Source of the DNA: Acidobacteriota bacterium
GTDB taxonomy: Bacteria > Acidobacteriota > Polarisedimenticolia > Polarisedimenticolales > Polarisedimenticolaceae
Length of the DNA: 64,000 nucleotides
Reading direction: 5' to 3'
Assembly (NCBI GenBank): GCA_029861955.1
Contig: JAOTYK010000022.1
Coordinates: forward strand, 1-64,000
Shown here: piece by piece, positions 26,885-36,225 of the stretch
How the letters are laid out: each line of letters begins with the position of its first letter
How positions within the stretch are numbered: position 1 is the first letter of the stretch
Made by a program: the position numbers and the translations under genes
The notes under the pieces: model-generated
What the model saw: the letters and a program-made list of their open reading frames with translations, nothing else
The model's database searches: none
Told to the model about the DNA's origin: nothing

Positions 26885-27409
26885 ATGCGCCATCTGACAC
26901 GCGTCGCGTTGTTTCTGCTGACCATGAACGCCGCACTCGCCGGGGTCCATGTCCAGACGATCGCCGAGGTCGACGCCGGCAGCGGCGGGATCGAGATCGA
27001 CGCCGCCGGCAACGTATTCACCTCGGACTTCGGTCCGCGGCTTGGGGGTTCGGAGAAGCCCGGCACCCGAGTCTGGAAGATCACCGCCGACGGTGAGGTT
27101 TCGGTACTGGCGACGCTGCCGGGTGGCAACAACGGTCACCTGGTCTACGCGAAGGACGCGTTGTACGTGGTCGACCGCGGTGGGCATCGCGTCTACCGGA
27201 TGACGATGAAAGGTGAGTTCGCCGTCTTTGCCGGCTCCGGCACCAAGAGCGGCGACGACGGCACCGCGGAAGCGGCTAGTTTCTGTTTTCCCAACGACAT
27301 CGACGCCAGCCCCGACGGCAAGACGTTCTACGTCAACGACGTCGCAGACGACACGAGCGGTGGGATGAAACTCGGTCCGACGCGGATCCGTCGGATCCAG
27401 GTCGAGTAA
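26885..27409 (+). CDS. Secreted NHL/SMP-30-like beta-propeller protein, short
   Basis: 174 residues with a signal peptide (RHLTRVALFLLTMNAALAG) and AGGAGGG upstream of the ATG. Blades of an NHL or gluconolactonase-like propeller are visible: IEIDAAGNVFTSDFG, GHLVYAKDALYVVDRGGHRVYRM and NDIDASPDGKTFYVNDV. At this length it holds only about half of a normal six-blade propeller, so it may dimerise or be a remnant. No operator precedes it, so it is probably outside the glucan regulon. The stop is followed one base later by palindromic repeat copy 2. Confidence 0.7.
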   Translation: MRHLTRVALFLLTMNAALAGVHVQTIAEVDAGSGGIEIDAAGNVFTSDFGPRLGGSEKPGTRVWKITADGEVSVLATLPGGNNGHLVYAKDALYVVDRGGHRVYRMTMKGEFAVFAGSGTKSGDDGTAEAASFCFPNDIDASPDGKTFYVNDVADDTSGGMKLGPTRIRRIQVE

Positions 27410-27410
27410 C

Positions 27411-27467
27411 AAAAGGGGACAGATTTATTTTCTGATCACGGATCAGAAAATAAATCTGTCCCCTTTT
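27411..27467. repeat. Palindromic repeat copy 2 (27 bp perfect inverted repeat, 3 nt loop)
   Basis: Same sequence as copy 1 but one A and one T shorter in each arm (ATTTATTTTCTG instead of ATTTATTTTTCTG), a compensated change that keeps the arms perfectly complementary. The ACG loop is identical. It lies between convergent ends, and the minus-strand B3/B4 gene reads into it and stops inside it at 27436. Confidence 0.95.
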
Positions 27468-28164
27468 CCAGCAACTTCCGATCTCCGGTGCGTAGGATTG
27501 CGTAGGCGGAATCCACCGCTGCCGGGGCGCACTCGGTAAGCCAATGCATAAGATCACGGCAGGCGGCATCGAGGGTGCCGTCTTCGTGCGCCGACGCGGG
27601 GGCGTAGATCACCGCGGCGACCTCGGTCGTGTCGTCGTGGGTCTTCGTCGCCATGCTGTCCTTGACGGGGTTTACCCGTGGGGACCAGACGCCGTCGATC
27701 AACGGTCCGCCGCAAACGAGGTCCTGCAGATCCATCTCGTGGCCTGCCGCGTTGAAGACGTACTTCTGCTCCGGCTCGCCCAGACGAAAGACGAACGTCC
27801 GATCCTCTGCGCGGCCGACGTCCCACAGCGAGATCGGCATCAGCGTCTTCAGACTCACCAGGTTGTTGGCGTCGACCGGTCCATTGATGCGGGGGAACGT
27901 GCCGTCGCGGGCGGCACGCAGTAGGTACTCGTTGGCCGGTTTGCCGCGGCCCGTCGGTTTGTACTTGCCGTTGCGCAGGATGTCACGGCACTCCTTGCGG
28001 CGCGTCTCCAGCGCCGGTGGGAGTTCCGCCTGACGCTGCCGAATGACCTCGTCCAGCGCCGCGGTCAGGGTCGCCGGTGTCGTGACCGATGCCCCCGAGA
28101 CCCACACCGCGCCCAGCGCCAAGTCCCCCCGATCCACCTGATTCTCAAGGACGATTCCCAACAC
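27436..28164 (-). CDS. B3/B4 (PheRS beta-subunit-like) domain protein with repeat-derived C-terminus
   Basis: 242 residues from a GTG with GGAG upstream. The core matches the B3/B4 domain found in phenylalanyl-tRNA synthetase beta subunits and stand-alone relatives: KYKPTGRGKPANEYLLRAA, FPRINGPVDANNLVSLKTLMPISLWDVG, HDDTTEVAAVIYAPAS. Stand-alone members are thought to bind tRNA or edit mischarged tRNA, but this is not established. The last ten residues (EKGTDLFSDP) are encoded by the palindromic repeat, so the original C-terminus appears to have been replaced when the repeat arrived. Confidence 0.82.
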   Translation of the reverse strand: MLGIVLENQVDRGDLALGAVWVSGASVTTPATLTAALDEVIRQRQAELPPALETRRKECRDILRNGKYKPTGRGKPANEYLLRAARDGTFPRINGPVDANNLVSLKTLMPISLWDVGRAEDRTFVFRLGEPEQKYVFNAAGHEMDLQDLVCGGPLIDGVWSPRVNPVKDSMATKTHDDTTEVAAVIYAPASAHEDGTLDAACRDLMHWLTECAPAAVDSAYAILRTGDRKLLEKGTDLFSDP

Positions 28165-28234
28165 CTATTTCTCTCCGGAAGGACCCTTGAGAACAGGGTC
28201 CAGGTTGCTATGATTCTCGCATCAGGAGTACCCC

Positions 28235-29317
28235 ATGGCACACAGAGTCTTCAATTTCAGCGCCGGCCCGTCCACCCTTCCACTTTCGGTCCTCGAACAG
28301 GTCCAGGCCGAGCTTCTCGATTACCGGGGAACCGGCATGTCGATCATGGAGAGCTCTCACCGCTCTCCCGAGTACGATGCGGTCAACGAGAGCGCCATCG
28401 CGCTGACCCGTGAGGTGTTGGGTCTGCCGGACGATTTCCACATCCTGTTCCTGACCGGTGGCGCCTCGCAGCAGTTCGCGATGATCCCGATGAATTTTCT
28501 CAAGCAGGGTGGCGTCGGCTCGTACGTCGATACCGGGACCTGGTCTTCCAAGGCGATCAAGGAGTGTCAGGGCATCGGCGAGACCCACGTCGCGTTCGCC
28601 GGCAAGGGAGGGGACTACGCCCATATTCCGACCGACGACGAACTGGACGTCCCCGAAGGCGCGGAGTACCTGCACATCACGACCAACAACACGATCAAGG
28701 GCACGCAGTTCCACCACACCCCGAATGTCAAGGTGCCGCTGATCGCCGATATGTCGTCGGACATCGGCTCGATGCGTCGGGACTACTCGGCCTACTCCAT
28801 GCTCTACGCCGGGGCGCAGAAGAACCTGGGTCCGGCCGGTGTGACGCTGGTCGCGATGCGTGACGAGCTGCTGCAGAAATCGAACGACGAGCTACCGACC
28901 GTGCTGAACTACAAGACCCCGGCCGGCAAGAAGTCGCTCTACAACACGCCGCCGTCGTTTCCGATCTACGTCGTCAACCTGGTGCTGCAATGGATCAAGG
29001 ATCAGGGCGGACTGAAGGCGGTGGAGCGGGTGAATCAGCAGAAGAAGGACCTGGTCTACGGCATGATCGACGAGCATCCGGAGTTCTTTCGTGGCACCGC
29101 CGAGAAAGACAGTCGCTCGTGGATGAACCTCACCCTGCGTCTTCCCGACGAGGCGATGGAGAAGCGCTTCATCGCCGAGGCCAAGGCCGAGGGTTTAGGC
29201 GGTCTCAAGGGTCATCGTAGCGTCGGCGGCATCCGTGTTTCGCTCTACAATGCGATGCCGCTGGCCGGTGCGGAGGCCGTTTGCCACTTCATGAAACAGT
29301 TCATGGCCAAGGGATAG
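28235..29317 (+). CDS. serC: Phosphoserine aminotransferase
   Basis: 360 residues, the usual SerC length. It begins VFNFSAGPSTLPLSVLEQ, has GTGMSIMESSHRSPEY and GGASQQFAMIP, and the PLP-lysine region YAGAQKNLGPAGVTLV. It transfers the amino group of glutamate to 3-phosphohydroxypyruvate in serine synthesis, or acts in vitamin B6 synthesis. AGGAG lies 7 nt before the ATG. A SLC13-type carrier follows 3 nt after its stop, an apparently unrelated operon partner. Confidence 0.96.
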   Translation: MAHRVFNFSAGPSTLPLSVLEQVQAELLDYRGTGMSIMESSHRSPEYDAVNESAIALTREVLGLPDDFHILFLTGGASQQFAMIPMNFLKQGGVGSYVDTGTWSSKAIKECQGIGETHVAFAGKGGDYAHIPTDDELDVPEGAEYLHITTNNTIKGTQFHHTPNVKVPLIADMSSDIGSMRRDYSAYSMLYAGAQKNLGPAGVTLVAMRDELLQKSNDELPTVLNYKTPAGKKSLYNTPPSFPIYVVNLVLQWIKDQGGLKAVERVNQQKKDLVYGMIDEHPEFFRGTAEKDSRSWMNLTLRLPDEAMEKRFIAEAKAEGLGGLKGHRSVGGIRVSLYNAMPLAGAEAVCHFMKQFMAKG

Positions 29318-29320
29318 AGT

Positions 29321-31675
29321 TTGACGGTTGAAATCGGACTGGTGCTGGGAATCCTCGCTGCGGCGTTGATTCTCCTCATCACCGAGGTCATCCGCATGGA
29401 CCTCGTCGCCCTTCTGGTACTGGCAACGCTGGCACTCACCGGCCTGGTCACGCCGACGGATTCGCTGGCCGGGTTCTCCAACCCGGCCGTGATCACGATC
29501 TGGGCGATGTTCATCCTTAGCGCCGGGCTGACCCGTACCGGGGTCGCCGAGGTCCTGGGAAGCACGATCCTGCGCTGGGTCGGGCGAGGCGAGGTACGCA
29601 TGATCGTCGTCATCATGCTGACCTCGGGTGTGCTGTCGGCGTTCATGAACAACATCGGCGTTGCGGCGCTCATGCTGCCGGTCGTCATCACCGTCGGGCG
29701 TCAAACGAATACGTCGCCGTCTAGACTCTTGATGCCGCTGGCGTTCGGTTCGTTGCTGGGTGGTCTCACGACGCTGATCGGAACGCCACCGAACCTGCTT
29801 GTCAGCGAGGCGCTGCGGGAACATGGACTGAAACCGTTTTCGATGTTCGACTACACGCCCGTGGGTGGCGTGGTCATGGTGGTCGGTGTGGCGGCGGTTG
29901 CTCTGGTCGGCCGCTTCCTGCTGCCGAAACGCGATCCCGGCCTCGAGGCCTCCTCCGGTGGAGCGTCCGATCTGGCGCGGGAGTATCGCCTCGACGAACG
30001 CGCCGCCGTCGTGCGTCTGCCGGTCGGATCGCCGCTGGACGGGCGGACGTTGGGTGACAGCCGATTCGGATCGGCCACGCAACTGAACGTCTACGCCATT
30101 CAGCGCAGTGGCAAGCTGTTGCCGGCCCCGGGTCCCGCCACGGTCCTTCGTGAGCGGGACGGTCTTCTCGTCGAGGGGCTACTCGACCGCTTCGAAGAGC
30201 TGCGGAGTTGGCGTCGGATCGTTGTTTCGGAAGACGACGCAAGTGTGGACTCCGTCGTTTCGGCGGACGTCAGCCTCTCCGAGTTGCAGGTGGCGCCGGG
30301 TGCCGACGTCGTCGGGCAGACGCTCCAACAGATCGACTTCCGTGTTCGCTTCGGTGCCATCGTGTTGGCGATACGCCGCGATACGTCCCTGACGCACCGC
30401 GATCTGACGTCGAGCCCCTTGCAGGTCGGAGACCGGTTGCTGATCCAGGGCCATCGCGATGCTGTCCGCAGACTTACCGAGTCCTCGGACTTCGAGGCGA
30501 TGCCCGAGGTCACGGACGAGGTACTCGCTGAATCCTACGACCTGCAGTCGCGGATTTTCTCCGCCAGCATTCCGGCCGACTCGTCGCTCGTGGGACGCGG
30601 GATTGTCGAGAGCCGCATCGGCAGCGCACTCGGTGTCGGTGTGCTGGGTCTGCGGAGGGGAGAGGCGACCCACCTGCTTCCAGGGACCGACGAGCGTCTC
30701 GAGGCCGGGGATGTGCTGTTTGTGAGGGGCACGCGCGAAGATCTCGAGATCTTTCGAGGATTGCAGGGGCTGCGGATCGAAAGCGAGACGCCGACACAAC
30801 TTCAAGCGTTGGAATCGGAGGACAGCGGGCTGACCGAAGTGGTCCTTTCGCCGCGTACGAGCCTGGCGAGCAAGTCTCCGGCCGAGTTGCAGTTTCGGGC
30901 ACGCTACGGGTTGCGGATCCTCGCGGTCCTGCGCAGGGGCGAGATTCGCCGTTCCGGACTTCAGGATCTCGAACTTCAATTCGGAGACGCGCTCCTGTTA
31001 CTGGGTCCACGCGAGAAGCTGCGACTCCTGGCGCGGGACCCGGACTTCCTGGTGATGACCGGCGAGATCGCTCCCGCAGCGGAGAGACGGAAGGCACCGG
31101 TCGCCGTCTTGATCATGGCCGCGGTGGTAACGCCTGCGATCTTCGGCTGGGTTCCGATCGCGATCTCGGCGGTCGCCGGTGCGGCGGTGATGATCCTGGT
31201 CGGATGCATCGCCATGGACGAGGCCTACCGCGCAATCGAGTGGCGCGCCGTCTTTCTCATCGCCGGGATGCTGCCACTCGGCACCGCGTTACAGGAGACC
31301 GGCGCCGCATCGCTTGTCGCCGAGGGGGTGGTCAACGCCGTCGGGCCGATGGGTCCGTGGGCCGTCGTCGCGGCGCTCTACCTGGTGACTGCGGCGGCGA
31401 CCTCGATCATCCCGACGGCGGCGCTCGTCGTCTTGATGGCGCCGATCGCGTTGACGACATGCGAGTCCACGGGACTCTCCCCCTACGCGGTGATGATGGC
31501 GATCGCGATGGCGGCCTCGGCGAGTTTCACAAGCCCCGTCTCCCATCCCGCAAATGTGTTGGTGATGGGACCGGGTGGCTACCGCTTCGTAGACTACGTG
31601 AAGCTGGGCGTGCCGCTGACGCTACTCGTCATGGCGGTCGTCCTGATCGTGCTGCCACTATTCTGGCCGTTGTAG
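29321..31675 (+). CDS. SLC13/DASS-type transporter with internal TrkA-C (RCK_C) domains
   Basis: 784 residues starting with TTG (AGGGA upstream). An N-terminal half-membrane domain (~1-205) has MNNIGVAALMLPVVI and GTPPNLLVSEAL, the SLC13 signature. A cytoplasmic insert (~215-590) holds four RCK_C-like units, each with a pattern such as GSPLDGRTLGDSRFG or DSSLVGRGIVESRIG. The second membrane half ends with SFTSPVSHPANVLVMGPGGY. Relatives carry sulfate, dicarboxylates or other anions with sodium; the RCK_C units may sense a nucleotide or ion. The substrate cannot be read from the sequence. Confidence 0.9.
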   Translation: MTVEIGLVLGILAAALILLITEVIRMDLVALLVLATLALTGLVTPTDSLAGFSNPAVITIWAMFILSAGLTRTGVAEVLGSTILRWVGRGEVRMIVVIMLTSGVLSAFMNNIGVAALMLPVVITVGRQTNTSPSRLLMPLAFGSLLGGLTTLIGTPPNLLVSEALREHGLKPFSMFDYTPVGGVVMVVGVAAVALVGRFLLPKRDPGLEASSGGASDLAREYRLDERAAVVRLPVGSPLDGRTLGDSRFGSATQLNVYAIQRSGKLLPAPGPATVLRERDGLLVEGLLDRFEELRSWRRIVVSEDDASVDSVVSADVSLSELQVAPGADVVGQTLQQIDFRVRFGAIVLAIRRDTSLTHRDLTSSPLQVGDRLLIQGHRDAVRRLTESSDFEAMPEVTDEVLAESYDLQSRIFSASIPADSSLVGRGIVESRIGSALGVGVLGLRRGEATHLLPGTDERLEAGDVLFVRGTREDLEIFRGLQGLRIESETPTQLQALESEDSGLTEVVLSPRTSLASKSPAELQFRARYGLRILAVLRRGEIRRSGLQDLELQFGDALLLLGPREKLRLLARDPDFLVMTGEIAPAAERRKAPVAVLIMAAVVTPAIFGWVPIAISAVAGAAVMILVGCIAMDEAYRAIEWRAVFLIAGMLPLGTALQETGAASLVAEGVVNAVGPMGPWAVVAALYLVTAAATSIIPTAALVVLMAPIALTTCESTGLSPYAVMMAIAMAASASFTSPVSHPANVLVMGPGGYRFVDYVKLGVPLTLLVMAVVLIVLPLFWPL

Positions 31676-31692
31676 AAAAGGGGACAGGTTTA
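31676..31692. repeat. Half copy of the palindromic repeat
   Basis: AAAAGGGGACAGGTTTA matches the first arm of the inverted repeats with one A-to-G change; no second arm follows. It begins directly after the TAG stop of the SLC13 gene, and the stop of the convergent gene (TAA, 31690-31692) lies inside it. Confidence 0.75.
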
Positions 31693-33879
31693 TCGCAGCG
31701 TCACGAGTACGTTGATAAGTCCCGTCCCGATGTCCAACGGCTCCAGGGCCTTACCCAGCACGCTTCCGACGACGGGGTTCTCCGCTCGCATGGCGTGTCC
31801 GGGTGTGGGGGACGTCGTCAGCAGATCGCCGGGGCGAATGACGCCCCAGGCTGCGTCGACCTTGCACAGCACGATGCCACTGACCGCGACGGAAGCCTCA
31901 AGCGCGGGGTCGTCGTCGGTCTCGTCGTTGCCGGCGATGACCACACCGAAGACCGCCGTGTCGCCGGTCTCTCGGGCTCGCGTCGCGCCCCCCGCACCCA
32001 ACGGATCGATCACGATGACGTCGCCAGGGTCAACCGCCCGATCGACGGCGATCCTGAGATCGGTGATCGCCCCGTCGGAGCGGCGGGACTCGACCGGCAC
32101 GTCTGAACGGGTGGGTTCAGAGATGGCGGCGGTGCCTTCGTCGCGGGAAATCCCGCTGAGCGCCGCGGCCGGTTCCGACGACGCGTGCCGACCAGGCAAC
32201 GGACCTGCTTCCCCGCGCGATGTGATCCCGACATCATCACGCTCGCGCTCAGAGTCGGGTGCAAGCCGGTTCATCTCCCGCACCGAAACAGCGGACCCTC
32301 GCGGGTAGTCCAGATTCAACTCGCGCATCCCGATCGCCTCCCGTAGTTCTAGCGCCGCCGGCATCGGGGTGGCGCTCTTGCCGAAGGCGTCGCGATTCAT
32401 CTCACGGTAACGGTGCAATGCGGTATGCGAGCGGAGCTCGGGGGAGGCGGACAGGTCCGCCTCGAAGTGATCGAGCGGAGGAGCGAACGCCTCGGCGCGT
32501 TTGGTGCGATAGACGGGGTGGTCCTCGTAGCCGACTCTTAGGCCGTAGACGATGAAATCGAATGCGACGTCGGAGCCGTCTGCCGAGCGGACGACCAGCT
32601 CGTCGGTGCCGACGGACTCGACGAACAAGATCGACGCGGCTTCACGCGGTGTCAGATGTGCCGAGAGTCCGATGTCCGGGTTGGTCACGTAGCGGAAGCT
32701 CTCTTCCAACTGGATCCGCGCCTCGCCACCGATAAGCCGTCCCGAACCGCGGGTGAATGTGGTGACCTCGTTCCCCTCGATCGAGGTGTAGACGATCTCC
32801 AGGTCCTCGCGGTGAGGGTGGTTCTGGACGAAGTTCTTGATGTCGGCACCGAGCGCCCCGAAAGTGTAGAAATCGTCGGATACCTCGAAGCGCTGCGCCA
32901 CGTTGTCCCACTGGAAACGCTCGGTCTGTGTGCCGTTGTTGTAGAACTCGATGTCCTGATTTGAGTTCGGTCCATCGTCATTGATCACGATCTGTGACGA
33001 AAGCGTGCGAAGTTCGCCGGTGGCGAAGAACCCGTCGGTGACATAGAACGCGTCGCCGACGTCGCTCCAGTAGAAGCTTTCGCCGGTGGGGATTCCGTCT
33101 TCCCAGAAGTAAATGTGCCGGCTCGAGTCCGGGCCGTCGGGGTTGATGAACATACCCTGCTCGGCGACGACCGATCCTTGCTCGACGAACAGGGTGCCTG
33201 TCGCAGTTACGGCTCCTTCAACTCTCATGCTCTGGTTCACTTCAAAGCGATCGTTCCCGCCGTGCCAGGCGATCGCCGCATCCGTCGGGATGCCGTCATT
33301 CTTGAAGTAGATCGTGCCGGCCGTACTCTGGCCGACGTACAGGTCGGTCTGTGACACCAGCGAAAACGCGCTGACACTATTCTGGTTTACGGCACTCGTA
33401 TCCGAGCGCATGAACTGCGATGAGTCGAGATCGTCGAGGAGCTCGGCGCTGTTAGCATTCAATGCGTGGCCCGCGGAAACGATGTTGATTCGGGGGCTGA
33501 GCACCTCGAGTCCGATCTGGATCTCGACCCATACGTCGGAGAAATCTCGAAAGACAGCTCGGAGCGACGTGTAGGGATCGCCCGGAAGGACGCCACTGCC
33601 GTCGAACACATCCCCGGATCCGATTGCGACGCTCACCAGGCCGTCTGTTACGGCCACGGGGATGTTGCCCGAGGTCAGATGTTCGTCGACGAGGATCTCG
33701 TTGCCGCCGCCCTCGGAGTCGAATAGACGAAACGTCATGTCGAAGTTGCCATCGAGCGGGTTTCCGGAGGCGTCACGGAGGACCGCCTGGTAGTTGACGG
33801 CGTCGGGTGGGGTGGCGGCCTCGGCGATGCCCGCCAGTAGGACGAGGGTGATTGCGGCGGTTAGTCTCAGGTGCATCAT
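31690..33879 (-). CDS. Large secreted protein with tail-fibre-like repeats
   Basis: 729 residues from the ATG at 33879 (GGAGG nine nt upstream). A signal peptide (LRLTAAITLVLLAGIAEA) precedes PPDAVNYQAVLRDASGNPLDG, a start typical of bacterial secreted proteins with trimeric tail-fibre-like shafts. Short beta-repeats follow (TIYFKNDGIPTDAAIAWHGG, HIYFWEDGIPTGESFYWSD, DIEFYNNGTQTERFQWDN). The C-terminal part (~500-729) has an Arg/Glu-rich stretch and a compact beta-domain (VSGIVLCKVDAAWGVIRPGDLLTTSPTPG). The ATG overlaps the stop of the upstream gene. Cell-surface or adhesive function is a guess. Confidence 0.75.
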   Translation of the reverse strand: MMHLRLTAAITLVLLAGIAEAATPPDAVNYQAVLRDASGNPLDGNFDMTFRLFDSEGGGNEILVDEHLTSGNIPVAVTDGLVSVAIGSGDVFDGSGVLPGDPYTSLRAVFRDFSDVWVEIQIGLEVLSPRINIVSAGHALNANSAELLDDLDSSQFMRSDTSAVNQNSVSAFSLVSQTDLYVGQSTAGTIYFKNDGIPTDAAIAWHGGNDRFEVNQSMRVEGAVTATGTLFVEQGSVVAEQGMFINPDGPDSSRHIYFWEDGIPTGESFYWSDVGDAFYVTDGFFATGELRTLSSQIVINDDGPNSNQDIEFYNNGTQTERFQWDNVAQRFEVSDDFYTFGALGADIKNFVQNHPHREDLEIVYTSIEGNEVTTFTRGSGRLIGGEARIQLEESFRYVTNPDIGLSAHLTPREAASILFVESVGTDELVVRSADGSDVAFDFIVYGLRVGYEDHPVYRTKRAEAFAPPLDHFEADLSASPELRSHTALHRYREMNRDAFGKSATPMPAALELREAIGMRELNLDYPRGSAVSVREMNRLAPDSERERDDVGITSRGEAGPLPGRHASSEPAAALSGISRDEGTAAISEPTRSDVPVESRRSDGAITDLRIAVDRAVDPGDVIVIDPLGAGGATRARETGDTAVFGVVIAGNDETDDDPALEASVAVSGIVLCKVDAAWGVIRPGDLLTTSPTPGHAMRAENPVVGSVLGKALEPLDIGTGLINVLVTLR

Positions 33880-34427
33880 GGACAGAATCCTCCCATGCGG
33901 GTTGTGCCCGCGCCGTCGTAGCCCTTGATGCCTTCTTCGTGAAGCCGGTTCTCGACGGTGACCAGATAGAAGAACGCAGACCCCGAGGCCGGCGTGTCGG
34001 TGTCGGACGTCGTGTTGGACGCTATGGCTTGTTGCTCGCAATCGCCGTAGACGAGGCCCGGGAGCGAAGCGATCGTGTTGCGGTACAGGTTATAGCGACC
34101 CGCGGCGTGTTCGGCGATCCAGGCCAGCGTCTGCTCGTCTGTGAACGTCAGGCGGTCAACCTCGCCCGGCGCGGGGTAGGCGGAGGGAAAGCCGAGGCTG
34201 GTCGAGTACGACGCGCTGGACAGATCTAGCGGGCCCGCCAGGCCTTCGCCGATCGACACCAGGCTCAGCTCGTAACTGGTCGAGTTCACCGAGCTGCCGC
34301 TCGTCGGCGTGCCACCGGCGTTGAAGACGTGCTCATCCATCCGGTAGCTCGCGCTTGATTGCGCGACGACTACCGGAGCGAGGAGAACAGCCAGCAGGAC
34401 AGAGGAAATCGCGGCAGCTTTCTTCAT
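33876..34427 (-). CDS. Secreted protein of unknown function
   Basis: 183 residues from the ATG at 34427; the longer open frame upstream is Arg-rich and runs into the divergent gene. MKKAAAISSVLLAVLLAPVVVAQ is a signal peptide. The mature part has repeated Ser/Tyr/Asn segments (SSASYRMDEHVFNAGGTPTS, SSASYSTSLGFPSAY) and a fibronectin-like section (LAWIAEHAAGRYNLYRNTI, FYLVTVENRLHEEG). No strong ribosome-binding site is visible. It overlaps the start of the fibre-like gene by ATGA, so the two are probably made together. Confidence 0.65.
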   Translation of the reverse strand: MKKAAAISSVLLAVLLAPVVVAQSSASYRMDEHVFNAGGTPTSGSSVNSTSYELSLVSIGEGLAGPLDLSSASYSTSLGFPSAYPAPGEVDRLTFTDEQTLAWIAEHAAGRYNLYRNTIASLPGLVYGDCEQQAIASNTTSDTDTPASGSAFFYLVTVENRLHEEGIKGYDGAGTTRMGGFCP

Positions 34428-34540
34428 TGAACGAAAACTACGGGAAACCGGTTGGGATGTTATCCCCCGATCATGTGAGATGGGTGCTAAAGGGTCCATT
34501 CCGCTCCGCTGCGTCCCGGAAAGGACCTGTCCCGGCCGCG

Positions 34541-34546
34541 TATAAT
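34541..34546 (+). promoter_or_regulatory. -10 element giving a probable leaderless transcript
   Basis: A consensus TATAAT ends 6 nt before the ATG at 34553, which places the expected transcription start at the start codon itself. No ribosome-binding site precedes that ATG. No good -35 hexamer is seen. Confidence 0.55.
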
Positions 34547-34552
34547 GCTCCG

Positions 34553-36220
34553 ATGCCGCGACACGCCAGCATCGACAAACTCGTTCGAATCGCGCCAAGC
34601 TTCGGCCCGACGGAAGCTGCGGAGAAACTCCGACTGCTCGCTCAGATCGAGAGCGCACCGCGGCTGACGGCGCGCGATCTCCTGGAACTTCACGACGCGA
34701 TCTGTTTTCTGCGTGCCTACCCCGACAGCCCACGTGTTTTACGCGCCGTCGAGGCCGCGGCCGACCGACTTCGCGAGTTGCATGCCGCATCGGGAATCGA
34801 TGTCGAATCTTCGCAGCTCGAGAACCGTGGTTTTCCTGGCGCCGTCGTTCGCGACGAGTTCTCGTTCCCGGCCCTCGAGCGTCTCCAGCTTCGATACCCG
34901 GGCTGTCTCGAGATCGACTGGGACGAACTCGAGAGTCAGGACCCGCTGGTCAACGCCCTCGGCCTGTGCGTCACGTCCGCCGAGTGCCAGGGCCTCGACG
35001 ACATCGGTCTGCAACTCCAGGAGTGGTTCGCCGCCTGCCGCCCGACCCAGCACAGGACCGACCTCGAGTTCCTGCTTTTCCTGTTCAGGAACGCCAGGCT
35101 CGGGGAGGCGACACGCAACCTGATCTTCGAGGGTTGCGCGGTCCCCATCCGATTCGAACTTGCCTCGGTCGGTACGGCGAGGAGCGAGAACATCTCGCGG
35201 GTCAATCGGGTCCGCTACCAGACACGACCCCTCGACCGGGCCCGGCACGCGATCGCACCCATCGCGCGACGGGAGTTCTCCTCGACGACACGGGCCTCGG
35301 CGAAGCTGGGGGAAGAGGTCATCGGTCTCGGCCTGACAGCGCTTTGCTCCCGCAATCTGGAAATTCGCACGTTGAGCAACGGCAACGCGAACGACGTCAC
35401 CGTGGTCGATTGCGGTCGCGGTCTCCGGATCGCGTTGATCGGCGTCCTGCCCGCCTACCGTGATCCGCTCGAGTGTCACTATTGCATGCTGGTATTCAAG
35501 AACGGGGTCCCGATCGCGTACGGGCCGGGGACCGTCAGTCTCGGTTGCTGCGAGGTCGGTATCAATCTGTTCCCCGAGTTCCGAGGTGCCGAGATCCGCT
35601 ACCTCTACCCGCAATTCATCCGAACGCTGTACCAGTTACTCGGGGCGCGGTACTTCTTCCTCACGCCCTACGGGATGGGCGAGGAGAACCCGGCAGCGAT
35701 TCGCACGGGAGCGTTCTGGTTCTACCGCAAGCTCGGGTTCCGTCCGACGAATCCCAAGGTCGAAGAACTCGCCCAGGAGGAGGAGCGGCGTCTGGCGCGC
35801 AAGCCGCGCGAACGCTCGAGCCCCGCGATGCTACGTCGTCTCTCCCACACGTCGGCGTATCTCGATCTGTCAGACGGTGAGTGCCGGCCGCTGGATCTCG
35901 GTGCGATCGGCGTGAGCCACAGCCGTTTCATCTCCGAGTCCTTCGACGGCGATCGGCAACGTGCGTTACAGGAGTGCATTCCGAAAGTCGCACGCGAGCT
36001 GGGACTCCGGGGCGTCTACAAGCTCCAACCCGATGCCCAACACGCCTGGGCGATGTTGGCGCCGATCCTCGCGATGCTGCCGGGCCTTCCGGATTGGAGT
36101 CCGAGAGAGAAGCAGCGGATGCAGAGGATCCTTCGTGAGAAGGGCGGACCGTCCGAGCGCGGCGTCGATCGCCTACTCCGCGGCCATCGAACTCTCTGCC
36201 ACGCACTCCGCACCCTGTAG
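34553..36220 (+). CDS. GNAT-like acyltransferase domain protein of unknown function
   Basis: 555 residues from the ATG at 34553; a longer frame to 34355 overlaps the divergent secreted gene and lacks a start site. Residues ~1-200 are helical and unassigned. From about 290 to 475 a GNAT-like fold is visible (HYCMLVFKNGVPIAYGPGTV, LYQLLGARYFFLTPYGMGEENPAAIRTGAFWFYRKLGFRPTNP), where FYRKLGFRP matches the last strand-helix of GNATs. The C-terminal ~100 residues are Arg-rich. Acetyl or acyl transfer is likely; the target is unknown. It ends six nt before palindromic repeat copy 3. Confidence 0.65.
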   Translation: MPRHASIDKLVRIAPSFGPTEAAEKLRLLAQIESAPRLTARDLLELHDAICFLRAYPDSPRVLRAVEAAADRLRELHAASGIDVESSQLENRGFPGAVVRDEFSFPALERLQLRYPGCLEIDWDELESQDPLVNALGLCVTSAECQGLDDIGLQLQEWFAACRPTQHRTDLEFLLFLFRNARLGEATRNLIFEGCAVPIRFELASVGTARSENISRVNRVRYQTRPLDRARHAIAPIARREFSSTTRASAKLGEEVIGLGLTALCSRNLEIRTLSNGNANDVTVVDCGRGLRIALIGVLPAYRDPLECHYCMLVFKNGVPIAYGPGTVSLGCCEVGINLFPEFRGAEIRYLYPQFIRTLYQLLGARYFFLTPYGMGEENPAAIRTGAFWFYRKLGFRPTNPKVEELAQEEERRLARKPRERSSPAMLRRLSHTSAYLDLSDGECRPLDLGAIGVSHSRFISESFDGDRQRALQECIPKVARELGLRGVYKLQPDAQHAWAMLAPILAMLPGLPDWSPREKQRMQRILREKGGPSERGVDRLLRGHRTLCHALRTL

Positions 36221-36225
36221 TCAAC

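Noticed and set aside
27419-27467. Short frames with KGTDLFS- or DQKNKSVPF-like peptides at the repeats
   Set aside because: They are translations of the palindrome itself and appear at every copy.
35336-35346. TGACAGCGCT half-site inside the GNAT-like gene
   Set aside because: Only half of the LacI palindrome is present, inside a coding region; probably chance.
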